Of a DNA stretch of 64,000 nt, positions 9,370-16,813 are shown one piece after another. This DNA is from Kineosporia mesophila (GTDB lineage Bacteria > Actinomycetota > Actinomycetes > Actinomycetales > Kineosporiaceae). The position numbers were made by a program, and so were the translations under genes. Below the pieces are notes generated by a model. The model was not told the DNA's origin. It saw only the letters and a list, made by a program, of their open reading frames with translations, and made no database searches. The stretch's first letter is position 1, and each line of letters opens with the position of its first letter. The DNA lies in NCBI RefSeq assembly GCF_021129235.1, contig NZ_JAJOMA010000019.1:97668-161667 (forward strand), in the 5' to 3' direction.

Positions 9370-10206
9370 TCAGTAGAGCCCTTCGAGGTCGAGACGGCCG
9401 GCCTGGTTCACCCCGGCCTCGAAGGCTCGGACAGCCCGGGAGCTGTCCATGACGGCCGCGCCCCATTCGCTGATCTCGCGGAACTCCTGGTCGGGGTCGA
9501 TGAGCCGCACCTGGCTGCCCGCTCCCCGGAGGCCTTCCACCTCGGAGAGCTGCCCCTGGGCGACCGGGGCCATTTGCTCGGGGAGGTCGGTGAGGGGGAA
9601 ACAGGAGATGATCACGATCCGGTCGTGACCGACGGCCAGCTGGGCGTTGAGGGGGCTGAACAGGCCGCCGTCGATGTGTGGCTCACCGTTCAGGGTGACG
9701 GGCGGGAACATGCCCGGGACAGCACAACTCGCGGCGAGCACGCTCGGCAGGTCGGCTCCGGAGCCGGTGTGGAACAGGTGCAGGCTGCTGCTGGAGGCAT
9801 CGACAGCCACGCAGTGGAACGTCGCCGGCCAGGGCACCCCGGCCAGCGACGCGAACAGCGGCTGCTTCACCCATGCGGCCTCGTCGACGGTGTCGGCGAC
9901 GAACGCGTGGTCGACGATCGCGGCCAGGGGGTTGTCGGGCCGGGTGGCGGCCAGGGCGGAGAGCTCGGCGAAGATGTCGCCCGCGCCGCCGCCGGGGACC
10001 GGCAGCGGAACGGAGACGTGCTCCACCAGACCCCGGGGATCCCGCCCGGCGGCGAGGGTCGCGCCCACCACCGACCCGGCCGAGGAGCCGAGCACGAAAT
10101 CGGCCGTGGACAGATCAGCGCCCCGGGAGCCGAGCTCGCTGATCAGGCCAGCTTGCCAGGCAATACCGAGGGGTCCACCGGCACCGAGCACAAGAGCGTT
10201 GGTCAC
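9370..10206 (-). CDS. Patatin-like phospholipase family protein
   Basis: 278 residues. The patatin fold is shown by the oxyanion loop LGAGGPLGIAWQ, the nucleophile elbow GSSAGS (Ser of the Ser-Asp dyad) at about residue 43, and the HIDGG motif carrying the catalytic Asp at about 178. The protein lacks a signal peptide and should be a cytoplasmic lipid acyl hydrolase; substrate unknown. A small conserved hairpin of the dispersed family sits just upstream at 10259-10300. Confidence 0.87.
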   Translation of the reverse strand: MTNALVLGAGGPLGIAWQAGLISELGSRGADLSTADFVLGSSAGSVVGATLAAGRDPRGLVEHVSVPLPVPGGGAGDIFAELSALAATRPDNPLAAIVDHAFVADTVDEAAWVKQPLFASLAGVPWPATFHCVAVDASSSSLHLFHTGSGADLPSVLAASCAVPGMFPPVTLNGEPHIDGGLFSPLNAQLAVGHDRIVIISCFPLTDLPEQMAPVAQGQLSEVEGLRGAGSQVRLIDPDQEFREISEWGAAVMDSSRAVRAFEAGVNQAGRLDLEGLY

Positions 10207-10258
10207 GGTCCCATTTCACCCGACCCGGGCCATACGCACCAGCCGCCATCGCCCTCCC

Positions 10259-10300
10259 GTGATCATGCAGAACCTCCCCGGGGAGGTTCTGCATGATCAC
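10259..10300. repeat. Perfect 42-bp palindrome, dispersed hairpin family (short form)
   Basis: Two 21-base arms without a spacer, beginning GTGATCATGC and ending GCATGATCAC. It is the short version of the 81-bp elements at 11479, 34139 and 51879, lacking their TTCTAGAA core. It lies 16 bases downstream of the SnoaL-like gene stop, so a transcription-terminator role is plausible; there is no U-tract. Confidence 0.85.
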
Positions 10301-10315
10301 GAACAGGATGGAGGG

Positions 10316-10675
10316 TCAGCCGGCCAGGAACGTCCGCAGGTGACTGATGCGGCCGTCGGTGATCGTGGCGATGTCGATGCCCCGGACCGCAGGTTCACCG
10401 CCCGCCGGACCGAAGGTCCAGGCCAGGGCCGCCTCGCCGGCTCCGGCGTAGAGCGGGCCCACCTCGGCGAAGACGAAGTCGGCGGGCACGCCGTCGAGCA
10501 GCGCCTGGGCCTTGCCGACGACCGCGTCGATGCCCGTGACCTCGCCCTCGGGGTCACCGAACACGATGTCCTCGGTGTAAGTGCGCCGGGCCGCGGCGTC
10601 GCGCAGGGCGGCGTCGCGCTGCCCGAAGATCTCGATGAGGTTCGCCCGCATCAGAGTGGTGACCGTCTCGTCCAT
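10316..10675 (-). CDS. SnoaL-like / nuclear transport factor 2 family protein
   Basis: 119 residues of cone-shaped alpha+beta barrel type: an N-terminal helix (MDETVTTLMRANLIEIFGQRD), YTEDIVFGDPEG, then strands ending GIDIATITDGRISHLRTFLAG. The last segment (I..I.DGRI..L..F) is typical for SnoaL-like proteins, which include small isomerases, hydrolases and many of unknown role. It sits just downstream of the truncated SDR and probably belonged to the same transcript. Confidence 0.75.
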   Translation of the reverse strand: MDETVTTLMRANLIEIFGQRDAALRDAAARRTYTEDIVFGDPEGEVTGIDAVVGKAQALLDGVPADFVFAEVGPLYAGAGEAALAWTFGPAGGEPAVRGIDIATITDGRISHLRTFLAG

Positions 10676-10693
10676 GATTCTCGTTCTCCCTTG

Positions 10694-11209
10694 TCAGATC
10701 TGGCTCTGGCCACCGTCGACGTAGAGCTCCGCGCCGGTCATGAAACTACTGCTGTCACCGGCGAGGAACAGCACGGTGTCGGCGATCTCCTCCGGCCGAC
10801 CGAGCTGGGCCATCGGGACGCCCGAGGCCATGCCCTCGAGCAGCGCGTCGGCCGCGCCGGCGTCGGGCGCCAGGCCCCGCAGGCCGGGGGTGCCGATCGG
10901 GCCGGGCGCGACCAGGTTCACCCGGATCTGGCGCCCCACCAGTTCCGCCGCCCACGACCGGGCGAACGACCGGAGCGCGGCTTTGGTGGCGGCGTACACA
11001 CTGAACGACGCACTGCCCTTCACGTCGATGTCGGAACCGGTGATGATGACCGAGGCCCCAGCGCTGAGCAGGGGCAGGGCCTTCTGCACGGTGAAGATCG
11101 TGCCGCCGACGTTCGTGTTGAACGTGCTCGCGTAGTGCTCCCAGGTGATGTCCTCGCGAGCGGCGAACTCACCGCCACCGGCGTTGGCGAACAGGATGTC
11201 CAGCCCCTG
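10694..11209 (-). pseudogene. SDR oxidoreductase lacking its N-terminus
   Basis: The C-terminal two thirds of a short-chain dehydrogenase: LDILFANAGGG, the catalytic Ser in IITGSDIDV, Y-x-x-x-K in YAATKAAL, PGPIGTPG, and the C-terminal FMTGAELYVDGGQ. The Rossmann N-terminus with the TGxxxGxG cofactor motif is absent: at about 11209 the sequence switches into the antisense of a TetR C-terminus. The frame stays open to 11440 only as a shadow. Without the nucleotide-binding site it should be inactive. See the finding on the paired truncation. Confidence 0.8.
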
Positions 11210-11211
11210 GC

Positions 11212-11482
11212 CGCCGGCTGCCTCTCGATCCGGGGCGGGCTGGCCGGCGACCCCCAGGAGTTCCTCGCCGCCAGCCGCCGGACCGGGGAGCAGGCCCTGG
11301 CCGAGCGGCTGGCCCGGGCGGTGGACGAGGGCGACCTGCCGCCCGGCACCGACACGAGCTCCATGGCCCGCTACGTGATGGTGGTGAGCGAGGGCAACGC
11401 GGTGCACGCCTCGACGGGGGCGACCCGGGAGCAGCTGCACGCCACGGTCGATTGGGCCCTCAAAGCCCTCTCCTCTTCGTGA
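11212..11482 (+). pseudogene. TetR-family regulator, C-terminal fragment
   Basis: The + strand encodes the last 90 or so residues of a TetR regulator: GCLSIRGGLAG, ASRRTGEQALAERLARAVDEG, then ARYVMVVSEGNAVHASTGAT and VDWALKAL. The helix-turn-helix N-terminus is missing. The fragment begins within a few bases of the point where the divergent SDR is broken. Such SDR/TetR divergent pairs are common, with the regulator controlling the enzyme (family knowledge); here both promoters and both gene heads are gone. Confidence 0.75.
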
Positions 11483-11559
11483 TCATGCAAAGTGGCCCCG
11501 GTGTTCTAGAACTCTCTCGCGCAGAGTTCTAGAACACCGGGGAGACTTTGCATGATCAC
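11479..11559. repeat. 81-bp dispersed hairpin element
   Basis: Arms GTGATCATGCAAAG and CTTTGCATGATCAC enclose two TTCTAGAA cores around a short loop. Same length and layout as the elements at 34139 and 51879. It lies between the TetR fragment, whose stop it overlaps, and the convergent aldo/keto reductase stop at 11581, so it could terminate transcription from both sides. Confidence 0.85.
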
Positions 11560-11580
11560 GGCAGGTTTTGCGCGGGGTGC

Positions 11581-12438
11581 TCAGGCGCCGATGGCGTCCA
11601 GTTCCTTCGCCGTCGCCTCGTCGAGCACCAGGTCGGCCGCGGCGACGTTCTCGCGCAGGTGCGCCACGCTCGACGTGCCCGGGATGAGCAGGATGTTGGG
11701 CGAGCGCTGCAGCAGCCAGGCCAGGGCCACGGCCGCCGGGCGGGTGTGCAGCCGCTCCGCCACCCCGCTGAGCACCGACGACTGCAACGGGCTGAAACCG
11801 CCCAGCGGGAAGAACGGCACGAACGAGATGCCTTGCGCCGCCAGGGAATCGATGAGCGCGTCGTCGGCGCTGCGGTGGGCGATGTTGTAGAGGTTCTGCA
11901 CGGTGACGACCGGGGCCAGGGTCTGGGCCTCGGCGACCTGCGCGGCGTTCACCACACTCAGCCCGAGGTGGCGGATCTTGCCCTCGGCCTGCATCTGCGC
12001 CAGGGCCGCGAACGGTTCCGCGATCGAGCCCTGCGACGGGTTCGCCATCGGGTCGCCGAGCCGCAGGTTGGCCACGTCCAGGGCTTCCACCCCGAGGCGC
12101 TTCAGGTTCTCCTCGACCTGCTGCCGTAGCTGCGCCGGCGTGTTCGCGGGAACCCAGCCGCCGGTCTCGTCGCGGTCGTAGCCGACCTTGGTGACGACGG
12201 TCAGGTCGTCGTACGGGTGCAGGGCCTCGCGGATCAGCTCGTTGGTGACGTGCGGACCGTAGAAGCCGGCCGTGTCGACGTGGGTGACCCCGAGCCCGGG
12301 CAGCGCCCGCAGCACGGCCAGGGCCCCGTCCCGGTCCGGCGGCGGGCCCATCACGCCGGGGCCGGTGAGTTGCATGCTGCCGTAACCCATCCGGGTCACG
12401 GTGAGATCGCCCATCGGGTAGGTGCTGTTCTGTGTCAT
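11581..12438 (-). CDS. Aldo/keto reductase family protein
   Basis: 285 residues from the ATG at 12438; the frame is open 29 codons further upstream but that part has no family character. NAD(P)H-dependent reductase of the TIM-barrel family: VTHVDTAGFYGPH with catalytic Asp and Tyr, LTVVTKVGYDRD with Lys, VVTVQNLYNIAHR, and LIPGTSSVAHLRENV for the cofactor phosphate. The usual catalytic His (LHR or LHW) reads NLRLGDP here, so the fourth residue of the tetrad is replaced. It is divergent from the MarR gene, whose putative operator sits between them. Confidence 0.88.
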   Translation of the reverse strand: MTQNSTYPMGDLTVTRMGYGSMQLTGPGVMGPPPDRDGALAVLRALPGLGVTHVDTAGFYGPHVTNELIREALHPYDDLTVVTKVGYDRDETGGWVPANTPAQLRQQVEENLKRLGVEALDVANLRLGDPMANPSQGSIAEPFAALAQMQAEGKIRHLGLSVVNAAQVAEAQTLAPVVTVQNLYNIAHRSADDALIDSLAAQGISFVPFFPLGGFSPLQSSVLSGVAERLHTRPAAVALAWLLQRSPNILLIPGTSSVAHLRENVAAADLVLDEATAKELDAIGA

Positions 12439-12525
12439 GACACCCACCCTGCGGCGGCTGCGGAAACCCAGGTAGTGCTCGGAACAGCCGGTGGACCGGC
12501 AGTACCCACCCTCGTCATTCAGCAC

Positions 12526-12537
12526 CCTTAGATAAGG
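12526..12537. promoter_or_regulatory. Palindromic site, possible MarR operator 1
   Basis: CCTTAGATAAGG, with perfect CCTTA/TAAGG arms, in the 121-base gap between the aldo/keto reductase and MarR genes. It shares the CTTA/TAAG half-sites with the two sites before the hydrolase gene. Confidence 0.4.
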
Positions 12538-12559
12538 ATCAGGAGATTAGAGTGGACGC

Positions 12560-12976
12560 ATGACTTCCTCCCTCCAGGATGTGGGCCTGGCCGTGAAACG
12601 TCTTCAGTGGCGGCACCATCGCGAGACCAACACCCGGCTGGCCACCCTGGGTCTCTCGCTGGCGCAGTGGGACGTGCTCCGGCATCTCCACGACCAGCCG
12701 GACGCCTCGCTCCACACCCTGGCCCTGCTCACCTTCCAGACCGACCAGTCCATGGGCTCGCTCGCGACACGGATGATCGACCGGGGACTCCTACGGCGCC
12801 TGAGCGGCCCCGGCCGGGCCGTGCGGCACGAAATCACCGACGTCGGCGAGGATCTGCGGGAGAAGGGCAGCGGAATTCTGGACGATGTGCTCGGGGAGAC
12901 CGTGGGGCAGCTCTCCGACCGGGAGCGCGCCACACTCGAGAAGCTGCTGCGGAAGGCGACCCCGGACCCTTACTAA
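12560..12976 (+). CDS. MarR-family transcriptional regulator
   Basis: 138 residues with the winged helix-turn-helix of MarR proteins: LSLAQWDVLRHLHDQPDASLHTLA, QTDQSMGSLATRMIDRGLLRRL and the wing RAVRHEITDVGEDL. Helical ends supply the dimer interface. MarR proteins usually repress their own operon and a divergent gene and release DNA on ligand binding (family knowledge). The palindromes at 12526 and 12973-13014 flank the gene and fit control of the aldo/keto reductase, itself and the downstream hydrolase (inference). Confidence 0.88.
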   Translation: MTSSLQDVGLAVKRLQWRHHRETNTRLATLGLSLAQWDVLRHLHDQPDASLHTLALLTFQTDQSMGSLATRMIDRGLLRRLSGPGRAVRHEITDVGEDLREKGSGILDDVLGETVGQLSDRERATLEKLLRKATPDPY

Positions 12977-13014
12977 GGTTGCTTAGTTGAAGAGACGGAT
13001 CTAAGGTTCCTTAT
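12973..13014. promoter_or_regulatory. Two palindromic sites, possible MarR operators 2 and 3
   Basis: CTAAGGTTGCTTAG at 12973-12986 (perfect 5-base arms) and CTAAGGTTCCTTAT at 13001-13014 (one mismatch). They start 28 bases apart, and the second abuts the hydrolase ATG at 13015. The first overlaps the MarR stop codon. Spacing and similarity suggest two dimers on one DNA face controlling the hydrolase. Confidence 0.5.
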
Positions 13015-13806
13015 ATGAAGACGACCAGCGACACCGTTCACCTCCCCGTCGACGGCCTCGGCGCCGTCGACGTGACCCTGACCGACACCGGAACGGGCCG
13101 TCCCGTGCTGTTGCTGCACGGCGGGGGCGGCCCGGCCACGGTGCTGCCGTGGGGCGACCGGCTGGCCGGGAGCCGCCCGGCGCGGGTGATCACGCCGATC
13201 CACCCGGGTTTCGACGGAACCACCCGCCCGGACGCGCTGACCGGCGTCCCCCATCTCGCTTCCCTCTACATCGCCCTGCTCGAGCACTTGGACCTGACCG
13301 GTGTCACCGTGGTCGGCAACTCGATCGGCGGCTGGATCACCGCCGAAATGGCCACCCTGGCCAACAGTTCGAGGGTCAGCGGATTCGTCATCGTCGACGG
13401 CGTCGGGCTGGAGGTGCCCGGGCATCCGGTGGCGGTCGGTCTCTCCCCGGCCGAACTGGCCCAGCACGCCTACTACGACCCGGCCCGGTTCGGGATCGAT
13501 CCGACGGTCCTCCCGCCCGAACGACGCGCGCAGATGGCGGCCAACGGGCAGGTCCTGGCCCTCTACGCCGGCGCCACGATGACAGACCCCACGCTCGCGG
13601 AACGCCTTTCCGCCGTGAGCACCCCGACCGCCGTGATCTGGGGCGAGGCCGACCGGATCGCCGGCCCCGAGTACGGCAAGGCCCTCGCCCACGCGATTCC
13701 CGGGGCCCAGTTCGAGGTGCTCCCGAAAACCGGCCATCTGCCTCAGATCGAGACCCCGGACCTACTGGTCGACCGGGTCTGGGCCTTCATCACCCAGCCC
13801 AGCTGA
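13015..13806 (+). CDS. Alpha/beta hydrolase
   Basis: 263 residues. Landmarks: LLLHGGGGPATV (oxyanion loop), GNSIGG nucleophile elbow with Ser at about residue 103, Asp in WGEADRIAG, and His in KTGHLPQIE. This is a complete Ser-Asp-His triad. Substrate unknown. It follows the MarR gene by 38 bases that carry two palindromic sites, so it is probably the regulated target; with the aldo/keto reductase it may serve a detoxification or aromatic/ester metabolism role (inference). Confidence 0.87.
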   Translation: MKTTSDTVHLPVDGLGAVDVTLTDTGTGRPVLLLHGGGGPATVLPWGDRLAGSRPARVITPIHPGFDGTTRPDALTGVPHLASLYIALLEHLDLTGVTVVGNSIGGWITAEMATLANSSRVSGFVIVDGVGLEVPGHPVAVGLSPAELAQHAYYDPARFGIDPTVLPPERRAQMAANGQVLALYAGATMTDPTLAERLSAVSTPTAVIWGEADRIAGPEYGKALAHAIPGAQFEVLPKTGHLPQIETPDLLVDRVWAFITQPS

Positions 13807-13863
13807 TGTCGAAGCCGCCCCCCGCTCGTGATCAGGCCAAGAGATGGGGGACGAAGTCAGGGG

Positions 13864-14466
13864 TCAGTTGGGTACGGCGATCACGGTCTGGCCGGGGAAG
13901 CTGGGATTCTGGGCCTCGTCGAGCATGGCCGCCGCCACGGCCGCACGGCTGATGCCGGCCGGGAAGAGGCGTTTCGGTGCGTCTTTCAGGGTCAGGGTGC
14001 GGTGGGCCGCGGGTCCGTCGCCCATCGGGCCGACGTGGAAGACCGTGCCCCCCGCAGCCCGGATCGTGGCATCGGCGGCAGTCTTGTCGGGAAGCTCACC
14101 GCGCATGAACAGGGAGAGCAGCGACCGGGTGAGAAACCCGGCGGCCTGGGCCGATTCCCCGGTTCCGTAGGCACCGAGCCAGACGATCCGGCCGACACCG
14201 GACGCCACCGCCGCCTTCGCACCCGCCACCAGCGTGCCAGGCGGCCCACCCAGCGCCGAGACCAGTACGTCGCTGCCCTTGACGGCCTTCACCACCGAAT
14301 CCGCGTCGTTGACATCGACGGCGGCACGTTCGAGACCTGGTCGCTCCGGCATCCGCGAAGGATCCCGAACCAGTGCCGTGACCTCGAGGCCGCGCGTCAA
14401 CGCGTCCTCCATGAGCAGTGAACCGACCTTGCCGGACGCACCCAGAATCGCCACCCGCATGGTCAC
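13864..14466 (-). CDS. NAD(P)-binding protein, NmrA/BVR-like SDR
   Basis: 200 residues. The Rossmann motif GASGKVGS is at the N-terminus, followed by VTALVRDPSR, a DVNDADSV segment and SALGG. This is the atypical SDR type with NAD(P)H-binding domain (NmrA, BLVRB-like), often redox sensors or flavin reductase-like proteins. Start is GTG at 14466 or ATG at 14460; the GTG overlaps the upstream IMPase-like stop (GTGA), favouring coupling. Convergent with the hydrolase gene. Confidence 0.8.
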   Translation of the reverse strand: MTMRVAILGASGKVGSLLMEDALTRGLEVTALVRDPSRMPERPGLERAAVDVNDADSVVKAVKGSDVLVSALGGPPGTLVAGAKAAVASGVGRIVWLGAYGTGESAQAAGFLTRSLLSLFMRGELPDKTAADATIRAAGGTVFHVGPMGDGPAAHRTLTLKDAPKRLFPAGISRAAVAAAMLDEAQNPSFPGQTVIAVPN

Positions 14467-15248
14467 TTCACCTCACCGAGCACGTCGAGGGCCGCCGCGT
14501 GCAGGCCGGGCGCCGCCGCGAGGTACGCGCCGCCTTCGATTCGCCAAGGGCTGCCGTCCAGATGGGTGACGACGGCGCCGGCCTCCCGCACGATCAGCAC
14601 CGGGGCGATGTGGGAGCGGACGTTGTCGAACTGCCAGTGCAGGTCCATGCGCCCGGCCGCGACCTGCGCCAGCTGATGGGTGACGGGCACGGACATCCGC
14701 ACGTAGAGCGCCGCCTGCAGCATGGCGGTGATCGCGGTGCCGACCCGCCGGGCCTGCGCCGGCTCACGGGAGGGCTTGGCCTGGCCGGTCCCGACCAGGG
14801 CCACCGCCAGGTCGCTCTTGGCCGACACCTGCACGGGCTTGCCGTTGAGCCGGGCTCCCCCGCCCGAGACGGCGGTGAAGAGCTCGTCGGCCAGCGGAGC
14901 GTAGAGCACGGCCAGTTCCGGACGGCCGTCACGCACCAGACTCACGCCGACGTTCCAGTCGATCATGCCGTGCACCGTGTTGACGTTGCCCCCGACCGGG
15001 TCGACCACCCACCGGTCACCCTCGGGCATCGGGCCGGTGCCGTGCTCGTCCTGGTCCCACTGCGAACCGGGGAGAGCCGCCAGCAGGGCCGGGCGCAGCT
15101 GCGCCGTCACGATGTCTTCGTTACTGCGGATCGCGGCCATCAGCTCTTCGCCCGTCGAGGGGCGGGACTCGGTGGAGTACTGCTCCAGCAGGCGGATTCC
15201 GGCAGCGCGGACGGCCTCGCTGACTGCGGTGAGAAGCTCGGAAGACAT
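14463..15248 (-). CDS. Inositol monophosphatase family protein with altered metal motif
   Basis: 261 residues from the ATG at 15248. The fold is recognisable from RSNEDIVTAQLRP, WVVDPVGGNVNTVHG (residues 80-94), SVSLVRDG-type strand and the C-terminal IVREAGAVVTHLDGSPW. In active IMPases the central motif is D-P-[IL]-D-G-T; here it is DPVGGN, so the second Asp, a metal ligand, is Gly. The glutamate of the GEE motif is replaced by QDE, and the C-terminal WD is FDN. The protein may be inactive or have shifted chemistry. Divergent from the LysR gene; the downstream NAD(P)-binding gene is coupled. Confidence 0.8.
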   Translation of the reverse strand: MSSELLTAVSEAVRAAGIRLLEQYSTESRPSTGEELMAAIRSNEDIVTAQLRPALLAALPGSQWDQDEHGTGPMPEGDRWVVDPVGGNVNTVHGMIDWNVGVSLVRDGRPELAVLYAPLADELFTAVSGGGARLNGKPVQVSAKSDLAVALVGTGQAKPSREPAQARRVGTAITAMLQAALYVRMSVPVTHQLAQVAAGRMDLHWQFDNVRSHIAPVLIVREAGAVVTHLDGSPWRIEGGAYLAAAPGLHAAALDVLGEVK

Positions 15249-15314
15249 GCCATCAGCCTCCCCGGAGCCGAGAATTAAGTCCAGTGCACTCTTGACAACC
15301 GATAGTTTACTTTC

Positions 15315-16202
15315 ATGCAACTGGACTTGAACCTGCTCACGGCGCTGGACGCCCTGCTGGACGAGGGCAGTGTGACCGGTGCCGCGGATCGGCTGCGCCT
15401 GTCCACGCCGGCCGTGAGCCGCACGCTGGGGCGCATCCGGCGGCTCACGGGTGACGACATCCTGGTGCGGACGGGACGCAGCATGACCCCGACGCCGTAC
15501 GCCCTGGCGATCCGCGAGCCGGTGCGCGATCTGGTGCGGCAGGCCCAGGCCCTGCTGACTCCGTTGCGTGAACTCGATCTGGCCACCCTGGAGCGGACTT
15601 TCACCCTGCGCTGCCACGACGCGCTCGCCACCTCACTGGCCCCGGAACTGCTGCGGCAGGTCAGTGATCAGGCTCCGGGGGTACAGCTGCGCTTCCTGGC
15701 CGAAACTGCCACGGACACGGACGATCTCCGGCACGGCAAGGTCGATCTGGAGCTCGGCGGGAGCACACCGCAGCTGCCGGAGTTCCGTTCCGAGACGATC
15801 CGGCATGACCCCCTCGTGGCCGTGATGCGGCGGGGGCATCCCCACGCCGGGAGCCTGGACCTGGAGAGCTACGCCGCGCAGACCCACGTGCTGGTCTCGC
15901 GCCGCGGCCGTCTCAGCGATCCGATCGACGAGATCCTGGCCTCGCACGGCCTGCGCCGCCGGGTACTCGCCGCCGTCGCCACGACCGCGGCCGCCGCTTT
16001 GGTGATCAGCCGCAGCGACAGCCTGATGACCGCACCGTCCATCACCTGCCGGCCCCTGATCGAGGCGTTCGGCCTGATCACCGCCCCTCTCCCCCTGACG
16101 GTGCCCGACGCGTCCGTCATTGCCGTCTGGCATCAGCGCTACGAGACGGATGCGGCCCATGCGTGGCTGAGGGGGAAGGTGCGGGAAGCCCACGGCGCCT
16201 GA
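15315..16202 (+). CDS. LysR-family transcriptional regulator
   Basis: 295 residues. N-terminal helix-turn-helix (LLTALDALLDEGSVTGAADRL, STPAVSRTLGRIRRLTGDDILVR) and a periplasmic-binding-like effector domain (RFLAETATDTDDL, VDLELGGS). The sequence around MTPTPYAL matches the NodD/DntR-like subgroup. LysR proteins typically regulate the divergent gene, here the IMPase-like gene, whose start is 66 bases away. No clear T-N11-A box was pinned down. Confidence 0.88.
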   Translation: MQLDLNLLTALDALLDEGSVTGAADRLRLSTPAVSRTLGRIRRLTGDDILVRTGRSMTPTPYALAIREPVRDLVRQAQALLTPLRELDLATLERTFTLRCHDALATSLAPELLRQVSDQAPGVQLRFLAETATDTDDLRHGKVDLELGGSTPQLPEFRSETIRHDPLVAVMRRGHPHAGSLDLESYAAQTHVLVSRRGRLSDPIDEILASHGLRRRVLAAVATTAAAALVISRSDSLMTAPSITCRPLIEAFGLITAPLPLTVPDASVIAVWHQRYETDAAHAWLRGKVREAHGA

Positions 16203-16266
16203 CGGCGCGTACGTACCCGCGCGGACTGGGTAGGCCGTGGGCGCGCTCGCCCTGGATGAACCATCA

Positions 16267-16320
16267 GCGTTGTGTACACATGGTTCACCTGGTACCAGGT
16301 GAACCATGTGTACACAACGC
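16267..16320. repeat. Perfect 54-bp palindrome (second palindrome family, copy 1)
   Basis: Two perfect 27-base arms meeting at GGTACC (16291-16296), outer ends GCGTTGTGTACAC and GTGTACACAACGC. It lies 65 bases after the LysR stop, between convergent genes. A variant copy is at 46234-46287; four of the five differences between copies are compensated in the opposite arm. Confidence 0.9.
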
Positions 16321-16373
16321 GCAGGCCTCTTCCCCTCACCGGCATCAGCGGCCCGGCGTGGGCTCCAACACCG

Positions 16374-16485
16374 GGTGCTGCCGGCGTGCCTACTCAGCGG
16401 GTGCTGCCGGCACGCCCACACAGACGGTGCTGCCGGCACGCCCACTCAGACGGTGCTGCCGGCGCGCCCACTCAGACGGTGCGAC
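16374..16485. repeat. 26-bp tandem repeats
   Basis: Four copies of a 26-base unit (ggtgctgccggc...ctcagac type) start at 16374, 16400, 16426 and 16452, with a partial fifth at 16478 that touches the stop of the next gene. Each unit contains a tgccggca-type palindrome. No unique spacers, so not a CRISPR array. It fills the rest of the 284-base gap between LysR and the convergent DUF6300-like gene. Confidence 0.85.
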
Positions 16486-16486
16486 G

Positions 16487-16813
16487 TCAGCACCCGTCCC
16501 CGTGGCCGGGCCCGCCCGGCGACGACCGCTTGGCTCGCGCCGTGGCCAGCCATCTCGCGATGAGGGCCGAGCCCTGGTCGACGTTCTCCAGGTTGATCTG
16601 GCCGTGCACCGCGAAATAGGTGATGAGCGGACCGGCGTCGGGGTGGTCGATGTCGCAGGCCTCGCAGAGCACCGCGACCCCCGACCCGGTGATCGTGTCC
16701 GGCACGACGGCGGACATGATCCCGGGCCGGGAACAGTCGGGGCAGTCGACGGTTTCGGCTGTCGTCTCGACCGTGACGGGAACCCCGCCGTTGCCCCGGC
16801 CCGGTCGGGTCAC
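16487..16813 (-). CDS. DUF6300-like small protein with Cys pairs
   Basis: 108 residues. CPDCSRPG and, 25 residues later, CEACD form a likely zinc-ribbon; the segment PDAGPLITYFAVHGQINLENV is like that of DUF6300 proteins from Streptomyces (from memory). Function unknown. The GTG start at 16813 overlaps the dnaE stop (GTGA), so it is translated from the dnaE transcript. Confidence 0.65.
   Translation of the reverse strand: MTRPGRGNGGVPVTVETTAETVDCPDCSRPGIMSAVVPDTITGSGVAVLCEACDIDHPDAGPLITYFAVHGQINLENVDQGSALIARWLATARAKRSSPGGPGHGDGC

Noticed and set aside
9243..9376. A 44-codon + strand gene
   Set aside because: No ribosome site, overlaps the stop of the patatin gene and has no family character.
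11210..11440. Full-length 248-residue SDR reading to 11440
   Set aside because: The first 75 residues are the antisense of the TetR C-terminus and lack a cofactor-binding motif, so the SDR is truncated.
15292..15314. TTGACA at 15292-15297 as the -35 box of the LysR gene
   Set aside because: A matching -10 would fall on the start codon; no convincing partner is seen.
16374..16485. Possible CRISPR array
   Set aside because: The 26-base units are directly adjacent without unique spacers and no cas genes are present.
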